DNA of 55,543 nt from Pseudomonas sp. TNT3. GTDB taxonomy: Bacteria; Pseudomonadota; Gammaproteobacteria; Pseudomonadales; Pseudomonadaceae. Below the pieces are notes generated by a model, which searched no databases, had not been told where the DNA came from, and saw nothing but the letters and a program-made list of their open reading frames with translations. Both the position numbers and the translations under genes were made by a program. The stretch covers positions 1 to 55,543 of the forward strand of contig NZ_WFGV02000041.1 of the NCBI RefSeq assembly GCF_010095445.2, read 5' to 3'. How positions within the stretch are numbered: the first letter of the stretch is position 1; every line of letters begins with the position of its first letter. This document shows, one piece after another, positions 6,627 through 15,461 of this stretch.

Positions 6627-8911
6627 TGACGGAATATAAACACTCACTCGGGATGCTCGCGCTGGTGGTGGGTACACCCCCGGACAAGCGTACCGTTTTC
6701 GGTCGTGCCCTGGACCAGCTGATCCACGACGTGGAACAACGCTCCATCAGCGTGGTGATGTCTGAAAGCCTGAGCGACGCCACGTCGATCCTGCGTTCGG
6801 ACTCGGCCATCCAGTGCGTCCTGCTGAGCTGGGAAATGGACGAAAGCGAAGGCCACGAGGAATGCATCAAGCTGCTGACCACCCTGCGCGAGCGCAACAC
6901 CCGCGTACCGGTCTTCCTGATCAGCGACCGCAGCACCGCGTCGAGCATTCCGCTGGTGGTCATGCAGCACGCCGACGACTTTATCTGGCTGCCAGAAGAC
7001 ACCAGCCGCTTCCTCAGCGGCCGCATCATGGCCGCCATCGAACGCTATCGCCAGGCTGCACTGCCGCCGATGTTCGGCGCGCTGGTCAAGTTCTCCCGGT
7101 CCTATGAGTACTCGTGGCACACACCAGGCCATGCCGGTGGCACAGCCTTTCTGAAAAGTACCGCGGGCCGTGCGTTCTACGAATTCTTCGGGGAGAACCT
7201 GCTGCGTTCCGATCTGTCGATTTCGGTCGGTGAACTCGGTTCGCTGCTCGATCACAGTGGCCCGATCGGCCAGGGCGAGCGTTACGCCGCCAAGGTGTTT
7301 GGCGCGCATCGCACCTATTACGTGACCAACGGTTCGTCGATGTCCAACCGCGTGATTCTGATGGCCAGCGTGACGCGCAATCAGATCGCCCTGTGCGACC
7401 GTAACTGTCACAAATCCGCCGAGCATGCGATGACCTTGTCCGGTGCGATTCCGACCTACCTGGTTCCGACGCGCAACCGCTACGGCATCATCGGTCCGAT
7501 CCTGCCGCAAACCCTGAGCGCTGAAGGCGTCAAAGCCGCCATCGCCAACAACCCGCTGGTCAAGGAAGGCATCGACCCGACGCCGGTCCACGCCATCGTC
7601 ACCAACTCCACCTATGACGGCCTGACCTACAACGTCACCCGCGTCGAAGAACTGCTGGGGGAAAGTGTCGACCGCCTGCATTTCGATGAAGCCTGGTACG
7701 GCTATGCGCGGTTCAACCCGCTGTACCGCGAACGCTTTGCCATGCACGGCAACCCGGAGGATCACGACGAATCGCGGCCGACCGTTTTCGCCACGCAATC
7801 GACCCACAAACTGCTCGCTGCGCTCTCTCAGGCATCGATGATTCACGTGCGCAATGGCCGCAATCCGATCCCCCACGGGCGCTTTAACGAGTCGTACATG
7901 ATGCACGCCTCGACCTCGCCCAACTACGCGATCATGGCGTCCTGCGACGTCAGCTCGGCGATGATGGAAGCGCCAAGCGGGCAGATCCTGACCACTGAAT
8001 CCATCGAAGAAGCCATCAGCTTCCGTCAGGTCATCTCGCGCATGCACCACGAGATGGCGAGCAACGACCAGTGGTTCTTCACCTGCTGGCAGCCACCGAC
8101 CGTGCAGGTAGGCGCGGCGGCCGTGCCTTTCCATGAAGTCGATCCGGTATTGCTGAAAACCGAGCCGAACTGCTGGGTCCTGCACCCGAACGACGTGTGG
8201 CACGGCTTCGGTGACATCGAAGAAGGCTACTGCATGCTCGACCCGATCAAGGTATCGGTCCTGAGCCCGGGCATGGGCGACGACGGCAACTTGCTCGACT
8301 TCGGCATTCCAGCCTGCGTGCTCACCGCCTACCTCGGACGCCAGGGGATCGTGGTCGAGAAAACCACCGACTTCACTATCCTCTTCCTGTTCTCCATCGG
8401 CATCACCAAAGGCAAATGGGGCACGCTGGTCAACGCCCTCCTCGACTTCAAGCGCGATTACGATGACAACGTCGAACTCGAGCTGTGCCTGCCGGACCTG
8501 TTGGCCGCCAACCAGCAGCGCTACGCGGGCATGGGCCTCAAGGACCTCGCGAACGAAATTTTCGCCGCCATGAAGAAAAACAAGACCACGGCCGCCATGG
8601 CCCAGGCCTTCGGCACGCTTCCGCAAGCCGAGTTCAGCCCGGTGGAAGCGTACGAAAAACTGGTCCGCAACGAAGTCGAACTGGTGACCCTCGACCAGGC
8701 CGCCGGCCGCATCGCCGCCACCGGTATCGTGCCGTATCCACCTGGCATTCCATTGCTGATGCCCGGTGAAAACGCAGGGCCTGCGGACGGGCCGTTGCTG
8801 GCTTATCTGAAGGCACTGGAAAACTTCGACAAATCCTTCCCGGGCTTCACCCATGACACCCACGGGATTGAAGCGGAGGATGGGGTTTATAGCTTGCTGG
8901 TGTTGAAGTGA
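6626..8911 (+). CDS. Ornithine/lysine/arginine decarboxylase, fold type I PLP enzyme
   Basis: 761 residues. The N-terminal wing domain (about 1-150) is receiver-like. The core carries Trp-His-Thr-Pro-Gly-His, the Ser-Asp-Leu-Ser-Ile-Ser-Val-Gly-Glu-Leu-Gly-Ser segment, and the PLP lysine in Ser-Thr-His-Lys395-Leu-Leu-Ala. The C-terminal domain has Val-Pro-Tyr-Pro-Pro-Gly-Ile-Pro. This is the architecture of LdcI, AdiA and SpeF. It removes CO2 from a basic amino acid to give cadaverine, agmatine or putrescine. Coupling to a PotE-like antiporter suggests amine export, acid resistance or catabolism. P. aeruginosa has a comparable decarboxylase/antiporter pair (ldcAB), so lysine is a reasonable but unproven substrate. 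Confidence 0.92.
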   Translation: MTEYKHSLGMLALVVGTPPDKRTVFGRALDQLIHDVEQRSISVVMSESLSDATSILRSDSAIQCVLLSWEMDESEGHEECIKLLTTLRERNTRVPVFLISDRSTASSIPLVVMQHADDFIWLPEDTSRFLSGRIMAAIERYRQAALPPMFGALVKFSRSYEYSWHTPGHAGGTAFLKSTAGRAFYEFFGENLLRSDLSISVGELGSLLDHSGPIGQGERYAAKVFGAHRTYYVTNGSSMSNRVILMASVTRNQIALCDRNCHKSAEHAMTLSGAIPTYLVPTRNRYGIIGPILPQTLSAEGVKAAIANNPLVKEGIDPTPVHAIVTNSTYDGLTYNVTRVEELLGESVDRLHFDEAWYGYARFNPLYRERFAMHGNPEDHDESRPTVFATQSTHKLLAALSQASMIHVRNGRNPIPHGRFNESYMMHASTSPNYAIMASCDVSSAMMEAPSGQILTTESIEEAISFRQVISRMHHEMASNDQWFFTCWQPPTVQVGAAAVPFHEVDPVLLKTEPNCWVLHPNDVWHGFGDIEEGYCMLDPIKVSVLSPGMGDDGNLLDFGIPACVLTAYLGRQGIVVEKTTDFTILFLFSIGITKGKWGTLVNALLDFKRDYDDNVELELCLPDLLAANQQRYAGMGLKDLANEIFAAMKKNKTTAAMAQAFGTLPQAEFSPVEAYEKLVRNEVELVTLDQAAGRIAATGIVPYPPGIPLLMPGENAGPADGPLLAYLKALENFDKSFPGFTHDTHGIEAEDGVYSLLVLK

Positions 8912-8934
8912 GGTAACGCTTTCCCCCAGTGAAC

Positions 8935-8972
8935 GAGGCCGTCCATCACCGTGTGATGCGACGGCCTTTTTC
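8935..8972 (+). terminator. Rho-independent terminator after the decarboxylase
   Basis: GAGGCCGT...ACGGCCTTTTTC with an inner CATCAC/GTGATG stem, followed by T5, 23 bases after the stop codon. Confidence 0.85.
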
Positions 8973-9071
8973 GTTGTGGGATCGGTTGATTGCGGTGTGT
9001 CAGCTGACATTTTACTGGGCGGCCTCAAGACCCTATGGGCAAATCCGACCGTGGCGCTCTATGATTGCCCC

Positions 9072-9473
9072 ATGACGACCACACCTGTGATCCGCCAACC
9101 CTGCCCACCCGGCGCCTGCGATTGCGGGCGCGACCCGCTGCTGGAAACGCCGGGCGCGGATGTGCGCATCCTGTTTCTGACCCGTGCCGAGGAAAAGCGC
9201 CTGATCGAGCGTCTGGAAAACCTCCAGAGTCTGAGCGATCTGGAGCGCCTGCAGCGGCGGATGCATGAACAACTGGGTATCCGTGTCGACATCGCCCCTG
9301 GTTTTAACGAAGTCCGCACCATGCGCGGCATCGCCATCGCCATCAACGAATTGCCAGGCTTGTGCCGCAAGACGCGGGCGTCGATCCCGGCGGCGATTCG
9401 GCGGGGACTGGAGAAGAACCCTGAAGTGGCTTACGAGCTGCTCAATGCCAATGACTTGTTGCGGGATGCTTGA
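9072..9473 (+). CDS. Small cytoplasmic protein with N-terminal Cys cluster, function unknown
   Basis: 133 residues. The N-terminus has Cys11-Pro-Pro-Gly-Ala-Cys16-Asp-Cys18-Gly-Arg-Asp, a compact C-x4-C-x-C that could bind a metal or cluster; the rest is predicted helical and charged. The start at 9072 places this motif near the N-terminus; a longer frame from 8976 overlaps the promoter region and is not favoured. I recognise no family. It stands alone between a terminator and the FadL-type gene on the opposite strand. Confidence 0.7.
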   Translation: MTTTPVIRQPCPPGACDCGRDPLLETPGADVRILFLTRAEEKRLIERLENLQSLSDLERLQRRMHEQLGIRVDIAPGFNEVRTMRGIAIAINELPGLCRKTRASIPAAIRRGLEKNPEVAYELLNANDLLRDA

Positions 9474-9561
9474 AGGGCTGGAGATTTAAGATTCCGGTAA
9501 GCGCCCGCAGCGCCTCCGGTGCCACGCCGAAGGAGTCGGAGTGGCGCATCATGGCAGGTCA

Positions 9562-10824
9562 TCAGAATCGCCAGGTCATATTCCCGGTCAGCGCTTGAAT
9601 CCATGCATTGTCAAACTGACCGGAAGTTCGATTGCCGGACACGGATTTGGTCTGGTCCACCGACATGTCACCGATCCAGATCATGGCCCAACTGACGTTG
9701 ATGTCCGTCTCTTTGTTCAACGCATAGGTGGCGCCTGTCGCAACGCGCCAGGATTCGTCCATGGGCACGGTGAACGTTCGATTGCCGTCCGACACGGCGC
9801 TGCTGTCGTAAGCCACGCCGACGTTCCACAGCAGTTGCGGTGTGGCCTGGTATTGCGCACCAAGGGAGAGGTGCCAGGTGTCCTTGAAGTCGGCATCCAC
9901 GGTGGTTGAACGGGCGTTGCCCGCTGTGGTGTCGACCTGGGCGGCAATCTCGCCGAACTCTGACCAGTCCTGCCAGTTGACCGATGCCAGCAAGGCCCAC
10001 TGCCTGTCCAGTTGCTGGAACAGGCTAAGGGTGACGGTTTGCGGCACCGTCATGTCCAGTTGGGTCTTGGCGCCATCCAGGCGATCCAGCGCCGGGCCAT
10101 TGCCTTTGATGTCCAGGCCGTCCTCGAAATCCAGATCGACTTTGCTGGTATACGTCAGGCCGATACGGGTTCCGGATTGCGGGGCATAGATCACGCCCAC
10201 GTTCGCACCGAACCCCCAATCCTGGTCTTTGTACTTGAATTGTCCGTCACTGCGATCGGTGAAACCGAACGGCGCCCGGTCAATGGCGGTTTGTGCTTGC
10301 AGCATGCCGTACATGGCCTTGACGCCGACACCGACCGACCACTGTTCATTAAGGCGATACGCCACGCTCGGTACGAAAGACACACCACCGAGGCTGGCGT
10401 TCTGGGAGAAGTAGCGGCCAGACCATTCGTTGTCGTAATTGACCGCCAGGCCGAAGTCGGCGTACTGACCGAAGCCGACGCTCCAGTGATCGTCCAGTTC
10501 ATGGCTGACGAAAAAACTGGCACCGGGAATGGGGTCCAGGGCGTTGCCACTGCCGCTGCCAGCGACGTTGGTATTCTCGTCGCGATCGAATTCCATGTGG
10601 CCGTACAGTACCTGCAAGCCAGCGGTTACTTGCGTGCCCGGCAGGTAGCTCATGCCCGCGGGATTGGAGGCAATGGTCGAGGGGCCCTGTGCTCGGGCGG
10701 CGGCACCGGCGTTGGCCAGGCCAGCATTATCGGTGCCGATTTCGTAGAGCATGATGCCGCCTGCCTGCACTTCATGGCAGAACAGAACAAGCACAGCCGG
10801 AATCGCAGATTTTCTTAGCTGCAT
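9562..10824 (-). CDS. FadL/OmpP1/TodX-family outer membrane transport protein
   Basis: 420 residues with a signal peptide (cleavage after Val-Gln-Ala) followed by Gly-Gly-Ile and the family-typical Ala-Asn-Ala-Gly-Ala-Ala-Ala-Arg-Ala-Gln and Ser-Asn-Pro-Ala-Gly-Met segments, then alternating amphipathic strands ending in Trp-Arg-Phe, the C-terminal Phe needed for beta-barrel assembly. FadL-type channels carry long-chain fatty acids or other hydrophobic compounds across the outer membrane. ATG 10824 is preferred to an upstream TTG because the signal peptide starts there. It is divergent from another exported, probably outer membrane, protein at 10965. Confidence 0.9.
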   Translation of the reverse strand: MQLRKSAIPAVLVLFCHEVQAGGIMLYEIGTDNAGLANAGAAARAQGPSTIASNPAGMSYLPGTQVTAGLQVLYGHMEFDRDENTNVAGSGSGNALDPIPGASFFVSHELDDHWSVGFGQYADFGLAVNYDNEWSGRYFSQNASLGGVSFVPSVAYRLNEQWSVGVGVKAMYGMLQAQTAIDRAPFGFTDRSDGQFKYKDQDWGFGANVGVIYAPQSGTRIGLTYTSKVDLDFEDGLDIKGNGPALDRLDGAKTQLDMTVPQTVTLSLFQQLDRQWALLASVNWQDWSEFGEIAAQVDTTAGNARSTTVDADFKDTWHLSLGAQYQATPQLLWNVGVAYDSSAVSDGNRTFTVPMDESWRVATGATYALNKETDINVSWAMIWIGDMSVDQTKSVSGNRTSGQFDNAWIQALTGNMTWRF

Positions 10825-10905
10825 GGACTTATCTCGACAAGAAAGCTTCCTCGAGTACCCCAATTAGTCCTGATTAATAAAGTCTGAACTACGCTGAACA
10901 GGGCC

Positions 10906-10914
10906 GGGGGGGGA
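10906..10914. other. G9 homopolymer in a divergent promoter region
   Basis: A run of nine G lies between the FadL-type gene (start 10824, -) and the exported protein gene (start 10965, +). Such tracts can change length by slippage and alter promoter spacing. Otherwise the 140-base region shows no obvious operator. Confidence 0.6.
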
Positions 10915-10964
10915 ACAGACCATTAAGTGGTAGTTCATGTTTTCGAAATCGGAAAGGTGTGCGA

Positions 10965-11780
10965 ATGAATAAAACTCTTCAATTCATACCCGTGATGGCG
11001 TTGGCAACCACTTGGCCCCACATCGGGTTCTCGGCCGACAGCCAGGCGGAATTGGCCAAACAGTCGCTAAACCCGGTGGCGGCGCTCTACAGCGTGCCCA
11101 TTCAATACAACTGGAACCAGAAGCTCGGGCCCAGCGGCGAGGGTTATCAAAGCGTCACCAATATCCAGCCTGTGTTGCCATTCAGCCTTAATGATCAATG
11201 GAATCTGATTTCCCGAACCATCCTGCCGATCATTGACCAACATGGCCTGGTACCCGGCGGGCAAGCCGACAAATCCGGTATGGGTGATATCACTCAGAGC
11301 TTCTTCTTTTCACCCAAGGAACCCACCGCCAGCGGCTGGATTCTGGGGGCCGGCCCGGTGATTCTGGTGCCAACCGGCAGTGATGATCTACTGAGCGCCG
11401 AGCAATGGGGCGCCGGGCCTACGGTGGTGGCGCTTAAACAGAGCCATGGCTGGACTCGCGGCATTCTGGCCAACCACATCTGGTCCCTGGAAAGCAGCCC
11501 ACCCGACGACAAGGACAAGATCAATCAGACGTTTCTGCAACCATTCTTCAGCTACACCACCCATACCTACACAACCTTTGGCATCAACACCGAGTCCACC
11601 TATGACTGGCAAACCCGCGAATGGTCGGTGCCGATCAATCTGTTCGTGACCCAGTTGCTCAAAGTGGGTCATCAACCCATGAGCTTGCAGGCCGGACCGC
11701 GCTACTGGGCTGACAGCCCGAAAGACGGCGCTGAAGGCTGGGGATTTCGGGTAGCGTTCACGCTGTTGTTTCCCAAGTAG
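10965..11780 (+). CDS. Exported, probable outer membrane protein of unknown function
   Basis: 271 residues with a signal peptide (cleavage near Gly-Phe-Ser-Ala, residues 21-24) and a mature part rich in aromatic and polar alternation, ending in Phe-Arg-Val-Ala-Phe-Thr-Leu-Leu-Phe-Pro-Lys, which looks like closing beta strands of a barrel. It resembles the loosely defined neutral-transporter/phenol MetA-type outer membrane proteins. ATG 10965 has GGAAAGG 7 bases upstream. Divergence from a FadL-type channel suggests related hydrophobic-compound traffic; function is otherwise unknown. Confidence 0.75.
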   Translation: MNKTLQFIPVMALATTWPHIGFSADSQAELAKQSLNPVAALYSVPIQYNWNQKLGPSGEGYQSVTNIQPVLPFSLNDQWNLISRTILPIIDQHGLVPGGQADKSGMGDITQSFFFSPKEPTASGWILGAGPVILVPTGSDDLLSAEQWGAGPTVVALKQSHGWTRGILANHIWSLESSPPDDKDKINQTFLQPFFSYTTHTYTTFGINTESTYDWQTREWSVPINLFVTQLLKVGHQPMSLQAGPRYWADSPKDGAEGWGFRVAFTLLFPK

Positions 11781-11782
11781 AT

Positions 11783-14455
11783 TTAAGTCAGGTTTCCCAC
11801 CCGCCGCCGCATCTCGGCCGTGATCGTCTGACGGGTCTTTTTCAGGTCCGCCCACGGCTCATGCCCCACCTCAGCCAACCGCTCATGGACGTTGTTCACG
11901 TTCCACTGATTACCGCCCTTCAACTCGCCCACTTCCTCCCGAAAGATCGGCACCGACACCGGCAATCCTTCCCGGGTGCGCACGGCGTAGGCGCAAATGG
12001 TGGTGGCACCCAGACCGTTGCGCAGGTAATCGATGAAGATCCGGCCAACCCGGTTTTTCGGCCCGGAAACGGCGGAAAACCGTTCCGGCAGCAGTTTGGC
12101 CATGTGGCTGACAATCGCGTGGCTGAAGTCCTTGACCTCGTCCCACCCGAGTTTGCGAGTCAGCGGCACCACCAGGTGAATGCCTTTGCCGCCGCTGGTT
12201 TTGAGAAACGCCTTGAGCCCCAGTTCATCCAGCACCGAGAGCGTCAGCTGCGTCGCCTCGACCATGCTTTTCCACGGCAGCGCCGGGTCCGGGTCGAGGT
12301 CGAGGACGAAGCGGTCCGGCTTGTCGAGGTTGTCCGACGTGGCGTTCCAGGTGTGCAATTCCACGGTGCTCATCTGCACGGCACCGATCAGCGCTTCGGC
12401 GTTGTTGATGATCATCACCGGCTGCCCCGTGAGCGCCTTGTCCAGGGTGGTGATACCCGGAATCGCCAGGCGTTCGGCGTTTTTCTGGAAGAACAGTTCG
12501 CCGGCGATCCCATCCGGTGCACGGACCAGCGCAACCGGGCGGTCCTTGAGTTCGGGCAGGATGAATTCGGCGACGCGACCGTAGTATTCGGCCAACTGCA
12601 TCTTGGTGGTACCACTGCTGGCGTCGATGACCCGGTCCGGATGAGTGATGCGCACCTTGCCTTGTGCCAGGCCGGCCTGTGACGGTGCCGGGGCGACCTT
12701 GTCGTCAGATGCTTTTTTGCTGGCCGTCTTTTTCCCAGCAGGTGCAGGTTTTTCTGCAGCGGTCTTTTTACTCGCCGCCGCGGGTTTTTCTACTGACTTT
12801 TTACCCTTCGCAGCCGGTTTTTCTGCAGCGGTTTTCTTCACCACGGTCGGGCGCTCCTCGGTGATGTCTTTGGCAGGCTTATCGTCACGCAGCCCATGGA
12901 ACACGGCATGGCGCACGGAGCCGTCCTTGGTCATTTCGGCAAAGGCGATTTCCGCGAGCAGGACGGGCTTGAGCCAGTGCACCCCCTTGGCGTCGAATCC
13001 GGTGGGAGGATTAACCACCGAGGCTTTTTTCGCCTTCAACGGCAAGAGCTGTTCGTAGATGCTTTTCAGCGTGGTTTCATTGAACCCGGTGCCGACCTTG
13101 CCGGCGTAGCGCAATTCACCGCTGTCGCGGTCATGCAGACCGAGCAACAAAGCGCCGAAGGCATTGCGCGAGCCTTTCGGATCGGTGAAACCGACCACCA
13201 CAAACTCCTGGCGATGCTTGCACTTGAGCTTGATCCAGTCACTGCTGCGACGCGAGACATAGGGCGACCCCAGGCGCTTACCAATCAAACCCTCCATCTG
13301 CATCTGGCACGCACTGTTGAGCAGTGCCTCCGGTGCCTCACCGAAGGAGTCGGAGAAGCGCAGCAAAGGGTTTTTACTGGTTTTGAGCACCGTCGCCAGC
13401 GCCACCCTCCGCTCCTCGACCGGCACTTCGCGCAAATCCACGCCGTTGAGGTAAGGCATGTCGAACAGGTAGTAAAGAATGTTGGCGCTGGCGCCCGAAT
13501 CAAACGCGTTCTGCAACGCCTGAAAATCCGGCACGCCCTGCTCATTGGCCACCACCATTTCACCGTCGAGCCAGGCCGATTCGAGTTCCAGCGCCGCCAC
13601 CGCCTCGGCCTGGGCTGGCAACTTGTGGGTCCAGTCATGGCCATTACGCGTGAAAAACGTGACGGTGCCGTGGTCGACGCGCGCCATGATCCGGTAGCCA
13701 TCGAACTTGATCTCGTAGCTCCATTCGCCCCCCGGCGCCTTTTCGACGAGGGTGGCCAGTTCGGGTTTGATCAGGTCGGGCAATTTGGCTTTGTGGGCAC
13801 CCGTCAACTGCGCCGAACGCGCTTGGGTGGCGACCTTGGGGGCAGGCTTCTTGACCGGTTTGGGTTTGGCGGGCGCTTTCGCTTTTTTCGCCACGATGGT
13901 CCGGTCACTCAGCACGCTGTCGGGCTCGGCGGCGACAACGTCGTAATCGCTCTCGGGCTTGGCTGCATTGTCCTGATGCTTGATCAGAAACCATTGCTCC
14001 TGCTTGCCCGGCATGTGCGTGCGCACCAGGTTCCACAACCCCGCGAGCTTCTCGCCTTGCAGTTCGAACTTGAGCTTGCCCTTGGCATAGGCGGTAGCCG
14101 GATCCTCTTGCGGAATCCACACCCCACGGTCCCAGACAATGACGTCACCTGCGCCATAATGCCCCTCGGGAATGCTGCCCTCGAACGTGGCGTAGTCGAT
14201 CGGATGGTCCTCGACATGCACCGCCAGACGCTTGACCTTGGGGTCCAGCGACGGCCCCTTGGGCACCGCCCAGCTTTTCAGCGCGCCATCGAGTTCCAGG
14301 CGAAAGTCGTAGTGCAGGCGTGAGGCGTCATGTTTCTGGATGCAGAACTGCAGGGCATGGTCTTTCGCGATTTTCTTGCGTGAGCGTTTGGCCGCCGGTT
14401 CAGAGGTCGCCGAAAAATCGCGCATGCGGTTGTAATCGTCCAGATTCTTGTTCAT
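11783..14455 (-). CDS. ligD: ATP-dependent DNA ligase D (multifunctional NHEJ enzyme)
   Basis: 890 residues with all three LigD modules. The 3'-phosphoesterase (about 30-165) carries His42, His48, Asp50 and His84. The ligase (about 225-525) has the nucleotidyl motif Lys250-Phe-Asp-Gly-Tyr-Arg. The primase-polymerase (about 600-885) has the metal-binding Asp-Leu-Asp-Pro-Asp (Asp719, Asp721). A linker at about 539-592 is an unusual Lys/Ala/Pro-rich near-repeat (several Ala-Glu-Lys-Pro-Ala units), as is a shorter one at 188-212. LigD repairs double-strand breaks with Ku; no ku gene is in the window. It is the last gene of an apparent three-gene operon, 3 bases after a methyltransferase gene, an unexpected association. 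Confidence 0.95.
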   Translation of the reverse strand: MNKNLDDYNRMRDFSATSEPAAKRSRKKIAKDHALQFCIQKHDASRLHYDFRLELDGALKSWAVPKGPSLDPKVKRLAVHVEDHPIDYATFEGSIPEGHYGAGDVIVWDRGVWIPQEDPATAYAKGKLKFELQGEKLAGLWNLVRTHMPGKQEQWFLIKHQDNAAKPESDYDVVAAEPDSVLSDRTIVAKKAKAPAKPKPVKKPAPKVATQARSAQLTGAHKAKLPDLIKPELATLVEKAPGGEWSYEIKFDGYRIMARVDHGTVTFFTRNGHDWTHKLPAQAEAVAALELESAWLDGEMVVANEQGVPDFQALQNAFDSGASANILYYLFDMPYLNGVDLREVPVEERRVALATVLKTSKNPLLRFSDSFGEAPEALLNSACQMQMEGLIGKRLGSPYVSRRSSDWIKLKCKHRQEFVVVGFTDPKGSRNAFGALLLGLHDRDSGELRYAGKVGTGFNETTLKSIYEQLLPLKAKKASVVNPPTGFDAKGVHWLKPVLLAEIAFAEMTKDGSVRHAVFHGLRDDKPAKDITEERPTVVKKTAAEKPAAKGKKSVEKPAAASKKTAAEKPAPAGKKTASKKASDDKVAPAPSQAGLAQGKVRITHPDRVIDASSGTTKMQLAEYYGRVAEFILPELKDRPVALVRAPDGIAGELFFQKNAERLAIPGITTLDKALTGQPVMIINNAEALIGAVQMSTVELHTWNATSDNLDKPDRFVLDLDPDPALPWKSMVEATQLTLSVLDELGLKAFLKTSGGKGIHLVVPLTRKLGWDEVKDFSHAIVSHMAKLLPERFSAVSGPKNRVGRIFIDYLRNGLGATTICAYAVRTREGLPVSVPIFREEVGELKGGNQWNVNNVHERLAEVGHEPWADLKKTRQTITAEMRRRVGNLT

Positions 14456-14458
14456 GGC

Positions 14459-15451
14459 TCATTCACCTGCTACCGATTCAACGCTGCCCCCGATACCTGG
14501 GCCGATGCGCGTAACGATCAGCGCGACCACGGCGATGCGCTCCACACGCTGATACCCGGGCGTCAACAATTCTTCACCGAAGACATCGGGGTCCAGTTCG
14601 CGGTAGGTCCAGCCGAACATCGGTGATTCCAGGCGTGAGCTCAGTTCCTCAAGAAACGGATCACGCCCGTCGATCATCGCCACACCGGTGTACAACACCA
14701 GTGATCCACCGGGTGCCAGGCGATACAGGGCCTGTTCGACGATGCGCAGGGACAATTGAGCGCCAAAAGCACCGCCCCCGTGGCGATAGGCACGTTCGGC
14801 GGGATCGGCCATGTAAGGCGGATTGGCGACGATCAAGTCGAAGTTTCCGTCAACGTCCTGCAGCACATCACTGGGCTCGACCGTGACGTTGGCGACCTCG
14901 GCGAGCGCCGCATTGACCGACGTCAGTCGCAGAGCCGCCGGGTTGATATCGACGGCCAGCACCTCGGCTTCACGGCGTGCGCGGGCAATCACGATCGCCC
15001 CGACGCCAGCGCCGCAGCCGATGTCCACGGCACGCCTGATCGGGGCGAAACTGTGCTGCAGATGGCTATGAATCAATTGCGCAAAACGATAGGTGTCAGG
15101 ACCAAAGAACACCGAATCAGCCGCTTCGGTGGGAAAGCCCGAATGCACGAACAGCAGGTCATCCAGGCTGGACCAGCGCACGCGGCTTTTCAGCTGCCCG
15201 TGGTTGGCTTCGAGCACACCGGCCTGCTGCAATTGCTTTTGCTCTTCTGCCGGCAACAGACCGGGCTCGAATGGCCGCGACCAACCAAAGACGTCGCGCA
15301 TCGTTCGAGCCTGTTGCCCGGCCGCACGATCATTGACCCGCTGGTGGGTCACTGGCGTGGGTGTGATGAATCGATAACCGTCTGCCTGCAATCGCCGCCC
15401 CAATTGAAGCAGCACCAACTCGTCAGCGCCCAGCTGTTCTTCCTGATTCAT
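14459..15451 (-). CDS. Class I SAM-dependent methyltransferase (PrmC/HemK-like)
   Basis: 330 residues. A variable N-terminal domain (1-135) precedes a Rossmann methyltransferase domain with motif I Val142-Asp-Ile-Gly-Cys-Gly-Ala-Gly and motif IV Asn210-Pro-Pro-Tyr, the amino-methylating signature found in PrmC, N6-adenine and related enzymes. The substrate could be a protein glutamine, a nucleic acid base or a small molecule. ATG 15451 is chosen because it lies 10 bases after the upstream gene; the longer frame overlaps it. It sits between a diiron haem-oxygenase-like gene and ligD with almost no spacing. Confidence 0.88.
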   Translation of the reverse strand: MNQEEQLGADELVLLQLGRRLQADGYRFITPTPVTHQRVNDRAAGQQARTMRDVFGWSRPFEPGLLPAEEQKQLQQAGVLEANHGQLKSRVRWSSLDDLLFVHSGFPTEAADSVFFGPDTYRFAQLIHSHLQHSFAPIRRAVDIGCGAGVGAIVIARARREAEVLAVDINPAALRLTSVNAALAEVANVTVEPSDVLQDVDGNFDLIVANPPYMADPAERAYRHGGGAFGAQLSLRIVEQALYRLAPGGSLVLYTGVAMIDGRDPFLEELSSRLESPMFGWTYRELDPDVFGEELLTPGYQRVERIAVVALIVTRIGPGIGGSVESVAGE

Positions 15452-15461
15452 GAGCGGCTCC

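Noticed and set aside
6644..9028. 794-residue open frame antisense to the decarboxylase
   Set aside because: The composition is rich in His, Gln, Arg and Asp as expected from reading codons backwards; the sense frame has all PLP-enzyme motifs.
12896..14323. 475-residue plus-strand frame inside ligD
   Set aside because: It is antisense to a complete three-domain LigD.
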